Below are positions 1-11,820 of a stretch of DNA of 64,000 nt, piece by piece. Under the pieces are notes generated by a model that saw only the letters and a program-made list of their open reading frames with translations, was not told the DNA's origin and did not search any database. The position numbers and the translations under genes are program-made. Source of the DNA: Siderastrea radians (lineage: Eukaryota; Cnidaria; Anthozoa; Scleractinia; Rhizangiidae); assembly GCA_964017195.1 (NCBI GenBank), contig OZ024887.1:61798811-61862810 (forward strand). Direction: 5' to 3'. The stretch's first letter is position 1; the number at the start of each line of letters is the position of its first letter.

Positions 1-1750
1 GAATTGGTAAGGTAAGCTGCACCCGATTATTTCCTTTAGTTTTCAAGTCTTTTCAGAGCTTTCTAGACTCTTTGCACTTGTTTTGAATTAATTTTCAGTA
101 GATATAAGAGAGTACTTAATGAGTTTATACCATTTCGTCTGGATTCTCTGTTTAAAGTGTTTTCAACTAAATGTGTTTCTTGATGTATTAACGTCAAAAC
201 CTAGGAAACAATGCTCGAGTCAACAGCCACATGAAGGGTATCACCGCGTTGAGACTAGATAAAGTCTGTTTTCAATACTCCATTCATCATTTAAAGAGAA
301 TATTTCGCGAATATTTGCTAGTAAGTTTCAAATGAAATCATGAAACTGTCGTGTAACACAGCAGGACCTGTCGTGTCTACAAGTCGTGTCGCCCTTTATT
401 CAAACGGCCTGCAATGGAAAAAGCTAGCCAAGCCAGTGTAATAAGAAAAAAGATTACAGATGTGGAGTTCGGTAACGAAATAAATAGACTGTATTCACCA
501 GTATTGGACTACAAAGAAAAATCCGTGAATCAAACTCATAACCTTACTTGTTACACCGGTACAATGCCTAATCGCTGAGCTCTAAGGGGACTCTACTCGT
601 AGTGATCGGGGTCATTATTAACTTTTTTAACTTACAGTTATACACCGTTATGAAGACAGCTGCGAACAGGAATATAGTAAATATCCTCATCGTCTTCCAG
701 TTAAGTGCGAACGGGGATTATCTGTTGCAAATGAATCCCACAACCTGGAAAGATACACAAATGATAGATTCACTGTTTACTCTATACTGTTTTGTGCCCC
801 TAACCTAGTCGAAATGTACTGTAAGGGAGAAAATGACTACAGAAAAAAGCTAGAGAAGGAAAGGAACATGTCACCAAATTTAGGGGTATTTTTTTAACCT
901 GGGGAAGTTCTAAAGAAACTATGAGGTCAACGTAAACGTCCATCCAATTCAACAGATTACGATGGCAACAACGTCAGGTTTCTCTAGTATAAAGCGTCTA
1001 TGAGCATTAACACTTCCTTCTGGGTGAGACACTAATTCATCACAGAGCTACCCCAAGCATGTTTTCAGGTTTGATTTCCTAGCGAATCCCTGGTAACCAT
1101 TTATACGCTTAATAGAGAAGCGTATGAAAGAGTGGGGCGAAGTTGCTTGGCTTAGGAAACAACTTCTGATCGAACGTCCTTCACGTTGACCACCACTTCA
1201 CAGCTGTCAAACGCACGACGCTTGTGCAGTCTCTTCCATAATTTTACAAAGGAAAATACAGACAAATGTCGAAAGTTTCACTTTAACCGCAAAACAACGC
1301 CTTTTCTGAAAACTTAAGCTTTTTACGTTGAGTATGTTTTGGAATTTTAACAGTAACTGTTATGCACAAGTTTTGCGGGCGTGAAATTCGGTTTGCCGGG
1401 ACATGTTCTGCTTTTTTTTCATACGAACTTCGCGCTCGTAAACTTTTGAACTTATTCAAACTACAAGGCTCTGAAAGACGGGAAGTGACGTAGCTTTTTG
1501 AGTTTGACTACTGTGAAAACGACCACACACTCGCGCCTCCATATTTGAAGTTAATGCAGTCTTAACGTTTTGCAGTCTGTAGACCCGACATTCTCCGGAG
1601 TCTCTTCGCCCATGTCTTCCTTAAAAGCGGACTAATACTTTAAGACCCAAGAACTTTGCGTAGTGAGGCAGTAAAAATGAACGTCCTCTAATTTTCGAGT
1701 TAATGTTGAAATACTATTCAAAGGATGCGTCGTTAGTAATGGTAATTGAA
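1..1750. other. Gene-free AT-rich stretch
   Basis: I see no coding exon, RNA gene or clear repeat here. Open frames are short and unremarkable, and no protein domain is recognisable in any of the six frames. Confidence 0.5.
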
Positions 1751-1754
1751 CTCA

Positions 1755-1862
1755 GTGGTGTACAATTCAGGGGGTAATTGGGCGAGTAATTTTAAATCGG
1801 CCTAGCGCGTAGCGCTAGGACGATTTGAAATTACGAGCCCAATATTATTTACCACTGAATTG
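1755..1862. repeat. Imperfect palindrome (hairpin)
   Basis: The left arm (AATTCAG, TTGGGCGAGTAATTTTAAATC, then CCTAGCGCG) is matched in reverse complement by the right arm (CGCTAGGACGATTTGAAATTAC, then GAGCCCAA and CTGAATT). The centre is the self-complementary CCTAGCGCGTAGCGCTAGG. A small foldback element is the simplest reading. No clear target duplication was found. Confidence 0.65.
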
Positions 1863-2010
1863 CACGACACGAAGTCCAGTTACCAATTAATAGTATCTAT
1901 AATAAACTGCGAGATTAGAAAACCTAAGTGCCCAATTGCACGGCCACGAAGTCCAGTTACCAATTAATAGTATCTATAACAAACTGTGAGATTAGAAAAC
2001 CTTAGTGCCC
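1858..2010. repeat. Tandem duplication, two ~76-bp copies
   Basis: A block beginning at GAAGTCCAGTTACCAATTAA and ending at AGTGCCC occurs twice head to tail (about 1858-1933 and 1934-2010), with a few substitutions and one short indel. It abuts the preceding hairpin and reuses its outer AATTGCACG border, so hairpin and duplication probably arose together. Confidence 0.8.
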
Positions 2011-3245
2011 TTCGGGGATATATTATTACTTATTAGTTTTGTAAGCAGTGGAGAAACAGCTATAAAACACATTTCAGTGCACCTTATTGTCGCGCGCCCA
2101 GCGTAGTTGTCCGATTACAGCTATCCAGTTACGAGAAGTTTAAATTGGACAGCTGTATTTGGACACCCACGTGATCACCTTCCATTTACGTAGCAAATAG
2201 GCGCGCGCAGAACCAGTCACAAGCGAGCATTTTGTTAAAGATACAATCAATGTTGAAATAATATTCACGGGAGAAGTCATTAGAAACTTAGCTTGCTATT
2301 GAAGAACATAACAAGGAAGATCCAGTTAATAAGCGAGAACTTTAAAATTATTTTCTGCCGTATTTGTTTCAACAGGCACAAAATTTGGTGGCATTTAGGG
2401 ACCTTGCTCAGACCAACGAATGACCTTTAAGGTATCACAATACCCCAAATGACAACATTGCGATACCACCGTTTAAGCGTCAGGCGTTTCACAAAAACCC
2501 TGAAAAACTATACATTTTCTGAAAGCTTAATGATTGAAGATAACGAAAAACGCATTTAGAAAAAGAAAAAAAGTTTTTCAAAAGTACATCGTTCACAAAA
2601 TCGGCTCCGCTCCACTCGAAAATGGTCTGGAGAGTAAGACGAAAATCGCACCGAATTCTTTACACCTTTGTCTCAAAAATCGTCTCTCGAAATTTTTTCT
2701 GTCCTGATTTGTTTTCTGCACTCAAAGTTTGAAAAAGCACCCCTTCTCTTTCTTTAACGGACCATAACTTTTATATGAGCGCAAAAAGTAAAATTCGGAG
2801 ACACGGTTTTGGTGTCAAGTTATCTGGCAACATTCTCGCCAAATTTGAGCTAAATTGGTTGAAAATTCGCTGAACGCAAACTTTAAAAGGGTGCTCAATT
2901 TCTTGAAAAATTATTCGAGAAGAATTTTTTCCCGCCTGGTGAGATTAAAACACCTACGGTGTCAGAATAATTACCTGCGGTTTGATAGAGGGGAGGCTCA
3001 ACTTACCCTACTGACAAAAGCGCAAACATGCCCCCAAGTATAGTGTCATTTTTTTTATCGGAAAGCGACTTTCGGCAGGTTTGTGTACGCGTGCCGTTCA
3101 AAGGGTCTTAACCATGTTAACGCACTGGAAATTTTACCCTCATTATTTCATGGGTAAGACTAATCAAGCTGTCGGACCAGAAAGACGAAAGAAAATGCGA
3201 AGGGAAGCACGTTGAAACCCGCGAAGAAGCTGCCACATCCTCGGC
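2011..3245. other. No recognisable gene
   Basis: AT-rich DNA with several homopolymer runs. Short open frames exist, such as one of 62 codons at 2855-3043 on the plus strand, but they show no domain, splice context or codon pattern that would support coding. Confidence 0.45.
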
Positions 3246-3684
3246 TCAAGATCTAAGAAGGAACGTCCTGTCACAAATGCAAGCGGTTGGGTAACAGTAA
3301 ACTTCTTTATTACTCGAGACACAACATTTGCAATGTACGTTTACGTGGAAGGTCACGTCCGGGTGACAAACTCGATAACAAACCGTTTCATCGACCCCTT
3401 CTACGAGCGTTTCGCCTGACTGTTCTCCCTTTCCATCGTTGCCACGATTCTTCACAGTATTCTTTATCATCTTCTCTTTCCGCGTCTTGCAACGACTCTG
3501 CTGGTATCTTTAAGCGGCTCGCAGACACGGCGTTCTCGTTCTTCTCTAGGTTCTTCCAACCACATTTCTTGATTAGCATACGAGCTTTTGTTGCTCGCGG
3601 AAAGTTTTTTGGCCCACACTTCGGAAAATTCTTTCGTACGCTTGCGCTTTGCGGCATGCCGGTTTTTTTTTTCGGCAGAGGCAA
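3246..3684 (-). CDS. Possible hypothetical exon, frame-broken
   Basis: Two overlapping minus-strand frames could be one lysine- and arginine-rich protein. The upstream frame (3388-3684) is basic, with a KCGPKNF...KKCGWKN cysteine pair and an acidic EREDDKEYCEE stretch. The second (3246-3470) continues as GEQSGETLVEGVDETVCYRV and then a cysteine-rich tail. The switch falls near an AAAGGGAGAA run at about 3432-3440, where a one-base indel would join them. I recognise no family. No intron borders or start are secure, and an antisense frame of 178 codons is also open, so chance remains quite possible. Confidence 0.2.
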
Positions 3685-3829
3685 ACAGGCAGGATCTCTT
3701 CCTTCCTTAGCTCATGTTTTCTACAAAACAAACCCTTCGATAACGCGGGAATTGGTACGCAATCGATCTCATGTCAAAACATCAGGGTCCTCTTATGTCA
3801 CAAGATATTTTCGGCGTTGTTGACAGATG

Positions 3830-4123
3830 ACTGTCAACATGTAATTAGAGAAAATCAATGGCCCTAACCTTTTTTCGTCCATAACTTTGCGTAGAAACAA
3901 TTTTTTTTTTCTGACACTTTTTGTTAAGTTAAGGTTTCAATAATTATTATCTAACTGAAATTGACAAAAAACGTATTTTTTTAAAAAAAGTGGTCAATTT
4001 TGGGGTCCATGATACCTTAAGTCACACGATTTAAAAATTAACATTTAGTTTTTGCCTTTTACTTTAAAGATAGAAATCTTGGAATGAAACGTTTTTGAAA
4101 CAAACTAATCGGCGCTAGAATAT
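3830..4123. other. A/T homopolymer-rich spacer
   Basis: Runs of T and A dominate. Nothing coding or repetitive beyond simple sequence is visible. Confidence 0.4.
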
Positions 4124-4476
4124 TTAAGTGTATGTGAAAGTCCTATGAAGTAAGCAAACGCCCCATTGAATTTCGTCCGGCCACACAGCCTTGAAAAGGA
4201 AATCACAGATTAGCACCGAGGAACAAAGAAAAATCTTTGACCTTGGCGGGGTATGAACCCACGACCTCCGAATCAGATCACATGCACTGTTTGCGATGGT
4301 ATGTATAGCAAACAATGTGACCTGAACCAAAGGCCGTGGGTTCATATCCTGCTGCGAGGTCAAAGATGTTTCTTCATTCCTTGGTGTGAAGCTGTGATTT
4401 TCTTTTCAAGCCCGTGTGACAAGGGGAAATTCAATACGGAGTTTGCTCACTTCATAGCAATCTCACTTACCCTTTA
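4124..4476. repeat. Foldback element with tRNA B-box-like words in both arms
   Basis: The left arm (about 4124-4295) and right arm (about 4305-4476) are imperfect inverted copies over about 165 bases each. The shared order is CTATGAAGT, AGCAAAC, CTTGAAAAG, AAATCACAG, ATCTTTGACCT and ATGAACCCACG. Read outwards, each arm contains GTGGGTTCAT(A/T), close to the RNA polymerase III B box GGTTCRANNCC. Short spurious frames on both strands come from this symmetry. It could be two head-to-head SINE fragments or a MITE. I see no obvious target duplication. Confidence 0.75.
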
Positions 4477-4702
4477 AAGTTTGTACTTTCATTACACGAG
4501 TGCTACGCTGTATCTCACACTGTTTGCAGTAATCTGCGTTTAAATCTGTTTGACCTTTGAGGAAAAAATTCCTTGTCACAACAATAGATTGCGAACGTAT
4601 TTTGTTTTTTCTGAATCACTATCTCTGTTCCTCTGCTGCTCAACAGACCATAAGAAACCAAGCCAAAATTGGTGCCTTTAATGCATTGACTAGACGGGAG
4701 AA
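4477..4702. other. Unassigned spacer before the array
   Basis: No gene or repeat recognised between the foldback and the first partial unit of the 2.1-kb array. A short plus frame (4557-4787) runs into the array and has no supporting features. Confidence 0.35.
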
Positions 4703-5096
4703 CAGCTTTCTAACAGCAAAAAATGACTTAGCGTCTGTTACAGAGTATCCTAAGAAAAAAAACTTCAGCAAAATCTTACCTTTCTAAAAGCTTGTAGACT
4801 TACCGTCCAGGGAAGAGAACCAATATTACTGTGAGCTACAGATGTGCTCTTGTTTAGAGTCGTAAACTACTCAGAGTTAAAACTGACGTAACGTACGGTT
4901 GATAGGCTACCAAACAGTCACACTTAAAATCATAACAACTTGTCATGATAACAAAATATACACCTGTTTGAAAAAACGTTGTCAGGTGATATGCGTAAAC
5001 GATGAACAATGCGACACAATAAAACTCTGGGAAGATGGCACGGACAAGTTTGTGACTGGGTTTCGTTTCTTGATATTCAAAACATTTTCTTTCCAA
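4703..5096. repeat. Array unit 1, partial
   Basis: Only the middle of the unit is present, from the GCTTTCTAA...ATGACTTAG block to CATTTTCTTTCCAAGG. It then jumps directly to the unit start GGAATAGAG instead of continuing to the block found after TTTCCAAGATAATT in other units. The junction at about 5096 marks a deletion or exchange point. Confidence 0.75.
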
Positions 5097-7289
5097 GGAA
5101 TAGAGTGTAGTTTTTTTCGATTTGCCGATGGAGATCCGTCGTGTGATTAACAGCCTAAATTTTTCTTCTTCAATTCTATACCTTTTTTTAAAGCGATTTC
5201 CTGCCAAACCTCAGTTAAAACTTGTTTGTGTATCTCTTAAACCCCATGGATAAAAGTAGAATCAATTTAAAAGACAAGGAATAAATGAATTGCACGCTTT
5301 TAAAAAGATTGTAGGACATTAAACGATCGCCAAAACAGATTTAATTACATTGGAATGCTAGTAAGTCACTGGGCTTTACGCAGAGAAATATGACTAAAAG
5401 ACAGTCACGTATCTCTGCGGGATCCCAAGGTAATTTTTGGTTCAGTTGCTCAGAACGTCTGGCTCGTTATGCGCTTTCTAATATGACTTAGTATCTGTTA
5501 AAGAAAGAAAACACAAGAACAGCGCTCAGCAAAATCTTACCGTTCTAAGAGTTTGTAGTCCGTATAGTCCAGGAAGGAGAACCAATATTACTGTGAGCTA
5601 CAGATGTGCTCTGTTTTAGAGTCATAAACAACTCAGAGTTAAAACTGACGTAACGTACGGTTGATAGGCTACCAAACAGTCACACTTAAAATCATAACAA
5701 CTTGTCATGATAACAAAATGTACACCTGTTTGAAAAAACGTTGTCAGGTGATATGCGTAAACGATGGACAATGCGACACAATAAAACTCTGGGAAGATGG
5801 CACTGACTAGTTTGTGACCGGGTTTCGTTTCTTGATATTCAAAACATTTTCTTTCCAAGATAATTTAAAGAGTAAATTAATGCATGCTGAGTTATTATAA
5901 TGTGTACATGACTAAGAATAGAGGCAAGAATTCACGCTTCCCGGAGCACCACTGGGTCGCTTCCTCAATGATTTATGCTTTTCACCCGACAACGTTTTCT
6001 TCAATTGGGTGTGTCAAATTCCTTGCAATTCACCTAACCTTGAATTGTCAAGTTTCTGTAGGCCACTGTAGAGAGACTGGCTGGTTCAAACCGTTAAGAG
6101 TGTGTCTCCCTAAGGAACGACCAATGATTTTGGATCAAAACATGAAATTTTGTGATTTAAAAGCCTCTACTCCAGTAGTCACAGAAATGCATTTCTTTGA
6201 CCTAAAGGATCAATATGTTTTCACGATTTATCAAAGTTTTGACTGGTGGCAGCTGGTTTCTTTTGCCTCAAAAGTGAAAAAATCAAGCATATTGCAGTTA
6301 CTATAGAAAAAAAGCAATTTGCTGAAGACACCCAATTCTCCAGTTAATCTACAGATACACCTTTCTAGTTTGCCTAGCCAGATCACTGTTATAAGTCACT
6401 CTGTTATTTTAACGGCAATAATATGTTTCCAGAAACGATAATCGGGCTCCAATCGAAACATACCCCACTCCCCTCCAAAACAATCCTGCCTCAAAGATAA
6501 GCCCCTGAAAAAAAAAACACGCTAGTCAGGAGCCATGCGCTAGACTATGTTGTCCGTATTTCGCAATTTGGAACCAGGATTGGTTCGCTCGCTGTATTCA
6601 TTTTACATGATACCGGAAAGTATACGAGAAGACATAGCACAAAGGACACGCGAGAGACGGGAGCGAGCGCAAAAATCGCCTAATCGCCTAATCGCTGCCT
6701 CCCGGTGGTTAAGGCGCCGGACTTGAAATCCGGAGGTCCCGGGTTCATGTCCCGCTCTAAGCACTAGCTGGAGTTGTTCTCGGTAGCCCCGACTTCAACT
6801 CCTCGGCCACGCTTGTAAATAGCCGACTGGTCTGCCTTCCCGCCAAGCTGTTATGTTCATTTAGATTATTTCGTTCATTCTCCCTGAGAAAGTCCCTCAC
6901 GGGGAGTGGTCAATTCAGTTGTTATTATAAATCGCCTGCGGCGTGAAATGTTCGGGGTGTTCTTTTTGCTTGAATATCCTTGAGTGAAAAGAGACTGCTC
7001 GTAGTCTTAATACTGGTCCAGTATCCTATGTCGGTACTCAATTCAGTCTTTGTTTTACTATTTCATGGCAAAGGTACGCATCGTTGCAAGAAATGAATAT
7101 ATAAATACGACATAAATCTCCTACCCGAGAAGGATATTATTAGCTCCTGTCGGGAAGAAATCTAAGCGGCTGATTATTTCACGTAGTATTTCAGCGTTGA
7201 TATCCTCGTTTCAGGTTTGGCTGATTGAGTGAAGCAAGATGTAATTTTGAATTATTTTGCAAGTATAACTAAGGCCAGGACAATGTGCA
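5097..7289. repeat. Array unit 2, near full length, with SINE
   Basis: This is the longest unit, about 2.19 kb, and it contains every block. It includes a plus-strand frame at 5884-6306 (140 codons) that is shorter or disrupted in the other copies, which argues against a selected protein. The SINE copy is at about 6694-6950. Confidence 0.8.
6694..6950 (+). mobile_element. tRNA-Ser(UGA)-derived SINE copy 1
   Basis: The 5' part resembles a serine tRNA. An A-box-like GGTGGTTAAGGC is followed by an anticodon-arm-like GGACTTGAAATCC (loop containing TGA) and a B-box-like GGGTTCATGTCCC. The tRNA body is followed by an unrelated region (CTTGTAAATAGCC, CTGGTCTGCCTTCCCGCC) and an AT-rich tail. The canonical B-box core GGTTCGA is changed to GGTTCAT and the tRNA 3' half is missing, so this is a SINE rather than a tRNA gene. 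The start of the A box is damaged compared with the copies at 9763, 11223 and 13322. Confidence 0.75.
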
Positions 7290-8468
7290 GGAATAGAGTG
7301 TAGTTTTTTTCGATTTGCCGATGGAGATCCGTCGTGTGATTAACAGCCTAAATTTTTCTTCTTCAATTCTATACCTTTTTATAAAGCGATTTCCTGCCAA
7401 ACCTCAGTTAAAACTTGTTTGTGTATCTCTTAAACCCCATGGATAAAAGTAGAATCAATTTAAAAAACAAGGAATAAATGAATTGCACGCTTTTAAAAAG
7501 ATTGTAGGACATTAAACGATCGCCAAAACAGATTTAATTACATTGGAATGCTAGTAAGTCACTGGGCTTTACGCAGAGAAATATGACTAAAAGACAGTCA
7601 CGTATCTCTGCGGGATCCCAAGGTAATTTTTGGTTCAGTTGCTCAGAACGTCTGGCTCGTTATGCCCTTTCTAATATGACTTAGTATCTGTTAAAGAAAG
7701 AAAACACAAGAACAGCGCTCAGCAAAATCTTACCGTTCTAAGAGTTTGTAGTCCGTATAGTCCAGGAAGGAGAACCAATATTACTGTGAGCTACAGATGT
7801 GCTCTGTTTTAGAGTCATAAGCAACTCAGAGTTAAAACTGACGTAACGTACGGTTGATAGGCTACCAAACAGTCACACTTAAAATCATAACAACTTGTCA
7901 TGATAACAAAATATACACCTGTTTGAAAAAACGTTGTCAGGTGATATGCGTAAACGATGGACAATGCGACACAATAAAACTCTGGGAAGATGGCACGGGC
8001 AAGTTTGTGACTGGGTTTCGTTTCTTGATAATCAAAACATTTTCTTTCCAAGATAATTTAAAGAGTAAATTAATGCATGCTGAGTTATTATAATGTGTAC
8101 ATGACTAAGAATAGAGGCAAGAATTCACGCTTCCCGGAGCACCACTGGGTCGCTTCCTCAATGATTTATGCTTTTCACCTGACAACGTTTTTTTCAATTG
8201 GGTGTATCAAATTCCTTGCAATTTACCTAACCTTGGATTGTCAGGTTTCTGTAGGCCACTGTAGAGAGACTGGCTGGTTCAAACCGTTAAGAGTGTGTCT
8301 CCTTAAGGAACGACCAATGATTTTGGATCAAAACATGAAATTTTGTGATTTAAAAGCCTTTACTCCAGTAGTCACAGAAATGCATTTCTTTGACCTAAAA
8401 GGATCATCATTTTTTCACGATTTGTCAAAGTTTTAACTGGCGGCAGCTGGTTTCTTTTGTCTCAAAAC
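7290..8468. repeat. Array unit 3, 3' half deleted
   Basis: This unit follows unit 2 block for block until GGTTTCTTTTGTCTCAAAACTG (about 8468). It then jumps to the CAAGTAGAACATAAACG block that belongs near the front of a unit. The SINE is absent. Confidence 0.75.
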
Positions 8469-10369
8469 TGCCTCAAGTAGAACATAAACGATTACCAAAA
8501 CAGATTTAATTACATTGGAATGCTAGTAAGTCACGGAAAGAGTAGCCTAAGAAAGAAAAAACAAGAACAGCGGTCAGCAAAATCTTACCGTTCTAAAAGT
8601 TTGTAGTCCGTAACGTTTAGGAAGGAGAACCAATATTACTGTGAGCTACAGACGTGCTGTTTCAGAGTCATAAACAACTCAGAGTTAAAACTGACGTAAC
8701 GTACGGTTGATAGGCTACCAAACAGTCACACTTAAAATCATGACAACTTAATTTGTCATAATAACAAAATATACACCTGTTTGCAAAACGTTGTCCAGTG
8801 AAACGTGTAAACGATGGACAATGCGACATAATGGAACCATGGAAACTCTGGGAAGATGGCAAGGGCAAGTTTGTGACTGGGTTTCGTTTCTTGATATTTC
8901 AAAACATTTTCTTTCCACGATAATTGAAAGAGTAAATTAATGCATACTGAGTTATTATAATGTGTACGCGGCTAAGAATAGAGGCAAGAATTCACGCTTC
9001 CCGGAGCTCAACTGAGTCGCATCGTCCATGATTTATGCTTTTCACCCGACCAGGTTTTTTCAATTGGGTGTATCAAATTCCTTGCAATTTACCCAATCTT
9101 GAAATGTTTGGTTTCTGTAGGCCACTGTAGAGAGACTGGCTGGATCAAACCGTTAAGAGTGTGTCTCCCTAACTGAAGGACCAATGATTTTGGATCAAAA
9201 AATGAAATTTTGTTATATTCTGTGTTTAAAAGCCTTTACCCAAGTAGTTACAGAAATGCATTTCTTTGACTTAAAAGGATGATTTAATTTTTTCACGATT
9301 TATCAAAATTTTAACTGGTGGCAGCTGGTTTCTTTTGCCTCAAAACTAAAGAAATCACGCACATTGCAGTTACTATAAAAAAAAGAATTCGCTGTAGACA
9401 CCCAATTCTCCATTTAATCTACAGATACACCTTTCTAGTTTGCCTAGCCAGATCACAGTTATAAATCACTCTCTTATTTTAACGGCAATTATATGTTTCC
9501 AGAAACAATAATCGGGCTCCAATCGAAACATACTCCGCTCCCCTCCAAAACAATCCTACCTCGAAGATAAGCCCCTGAAAAAAAATACGCTAGTCAGGAG
9601 CCCTGCGCTAGCGCATGTTGCCCGTATTTCGCAAGTTGGAAACAGGATTGCTTCGCTCTTTATTCATTTTACATGATACCGGAAAGTGTACGAGAAGACA
9701 TAGCACAAAGGACACGCGAGAGACGCGAGCGACCGCGACAATCGCCTAATTGCCTAATCGCTGAGCGTGGCCGGGTGGTTAAGGCGCCGGAATGAAATCC
9801 GGAGGTCCCGGCCGGGTTCATGTCCCGCTCTAAGCACTAGCTGGAGTTGTTCTCGGTAGCCCCGACTTCAACTCCTCGGCCACGCTTGCAAATAGGCGAC
9901 TGGTCTGCCTTCCCGCCAAGCTGTTATGTTCATTTAGATTATTTCTTTCATTCTCCCTGAAAAGCCCCTCACGGGGAGTGCTCAATTCCCTTATTATTAT
10001 AAATCGCACTGAGGCGGGAAATGTGTTCTTTTGCGGTGTTCTCTTTGCTTGAATATCCTTGATAGCAAAGAGACTCCTCGTAGCCTTAATACTGGTCCAG
10101 AATCCTATGTCGGTACTCAATTCAGTCTTTGATTTACTATTTCATGGCAAAAGGTACGCATCGTCGCAAGAAATGAATATATAAATACGACATAAATCTC
10201 CTACCCGAGAACGAAATTATTAGCTCGTGTCGGGAAGAAATCTAAGCGGCTGATTATTTCACGTAGTATTTCAGCGTTGTTATCCTCGTTTCAGGTTTGG
10301 CCGATTGAGTGAAGCAAGATGTAATTTTGAATTATTTTGCAAGTATAACTAACGCCAGGACAATATGCA
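8469..10369. repeat. Array unit 4, 5' part deleted, SINE present
   Basis: Begins inside the front region and then runs through the middle and the SINE. It differs from unit 2 by many substitutions (for example ATGATTTATGC preceded by GCATCGTCC) and groups by eye with unit 6, so the array has at least two subfamilies. Confidence 0.7.
9763..10005 (+). mobile_element. tRNA-Ser-derived SINE copy 2
   Basis: Intact A-box-like TGGCCGGGTGGTTAAGGC. The anticodon arm has lost bases (GGAATGAAATCC) and a CCGG duplication precedes the B-box-like GGGTTCATGTCCC. The 3' body is as in the other array copies. The CCGG duplication is shared with the copy at 13322, which supports units 4 and 6 as one subfamily. 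Confidence 0.75.
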
Positions 10370-11820
10370 GGAATAGAGTGCAGTTTTTTTTCAATTTCCC
10401 GATGGAGATCTGTCGGGTGATTAACAGAGCTATACCTTTTTTAAAGCGATTTCCTGCCAAACCGCAGTTAAAACTAATGTTTTTGTATCTCTTAAACGTT
10501 TTTATTTTCAATTGGGTGTATCAAATTCCTTGCAATTTACCTAACCTTGAATTGTCAGGTTTCTGTAGGCCACTGTAGAGAGACTGGCTGGATCAAATCG
10601 TTAAGAGTGTGTCTCCCTAAGGAACGACCAATGATTTTGGATCAAAAAATGAAGTTTTGTGATTTAAAAGCCTTTACTCCAGTAGTCACAGAAATGCATT
10701 TCTTTGAACTAAAAGGATCATTATGTTTTCACGATTTATCAAAGTTTTAACTGGTGGCAGCTGGTTTCTTTTGCCTCAAAACTGAGGAAATCACGCACAT
10801 TGCAGTTACTATGAAAAAAAATGCAATTCGCTGAAGACACCCAATTCTCCATTTAATCTACAGATACACCTTTCTAGTTTGCCTAGCCAGATCACTGTTA
10901 TAAGTCACTCTGTTATTTTAACGGCAATAATATGTTTCCAGAAACGATAATCAGGCTCCAATCGAAACATACCCCACTCCCCTCCAAAACATTCCCCCTT
11001 CAAAGATAAGTCCCTGAAAAAAACAAATACGCTAGTCAGGAGCCATGTGCTAGCGTATGTTGTCCGTATTTCGCAATTTGGAACCAGGATTGGTTCGCTC
11101 GCTGTATTCATTTTACATGATACCGGAAAGTATACGAGAAGACATAGCACAAAGGACACGAGAGAGACACGAGCAAGCGCGAAAATCGCCTAATCGCCTA
11201 ATCGCTGCCGCCCTTTGGGAGGCAGCGTAGCCGGGTGGTTAAGGCGCCGGACTTGAAATCCGGAGGTCCCGGGTTCATGTCCCGCTCTAAGCACTAGCTG
11301 GAGTTGTTCTCGGTAGCCCCGACTTCAACTTCTCGGCCACGCTTGTAAATAGCCAACTGGTCTGCCTTCCCGCCAAGCTGTTATGTTCATTTAGATTATT
11401 TCTTTCATTCTTCCTGAGAAAGCCCCTTCACGGGGAGTGGACAATTCAGTTGTTATCATAAATCGCCTGTGGCGTGAAATGTTCGGGGTGTTCTTTTTGC
11501 TTGAATATCCTTGAGTGAAAAGAGACTGCTCGTAGTCTTAATACTGGTCCAGAATCCCATGTCGGTACTCAATTCAGTCTTTGTTTTACTATTTCATGGC
11601 AAAAGGTACGCATCCTCGCAAGAAATGAATATGTAAATACGGCATAAATCTCCTACCCGAGAAGGATATTATTAGCTCGTGTCGGGAAGAAATCTAAGCG
11701 GCTGATTATTTCAAGAAGTATTTCAGCGTTGATATCCTCGTTTCAGGTTTGGCCGTTTGAGTGAAGCAAGATGTAGTTTTGAATTATTTTGCAGTATAAC
11801 TAACGCCAGGACAATGTGCA
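10370..11820. repeat. Array unit 5, large internal deletion, SINE present
   Basis: After the GGAATAGAGTGCAG start the unit jumps at about 10505 from the CTTAAAC block to TTTTCAATTGGGTG, losing roughly 0.75 kb of the middle. From there to the SINE it matches unit 2 closely. Confidence 0.75.
11223..11465 (+). mobile_element. tRNA-Ser-derived SINE copy 3, best preserved
   Basis: Contains GCGTAGCCGGGTGGTTAAGG, the complete stem-loop CCGGACTTGAAATCCGG (loop TTGAAAT with TGA) and the B-box-like GGGTTCATGTCCC. The tRNA-like part runs to about 11300. The body and AT-rich tail follow, with no poly(A). The TGA anticodon context and serine-like D arm identify the parent tRNA. The variable arm and acceptor 3' strand are not recognisable. 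Confidence 0.8.

Noticed and set aside
4854..5207. Minus-strand frames repeated at 4854, 5622 and 7815 as a conserved protein family
   Set aside because: They are copies of the same array block, and the frame is lost in the more diverged units (8668, 14371). Conservation reflects recent duplication.
5884..6306. 140-codon plus-strand frame in array unit 2 as a gene
   Set aside because: Equivalent units break or shorten it. No domain or splice context; explained by chance in a recently duplicated unit.
6694..6770. Functional tRNA-Ser gene
   Set aside because: The A box is damaged, the B box is non-canonical and the variable arm and acceptor 3' strand are absent. The same sequence recurs with a SINE body.
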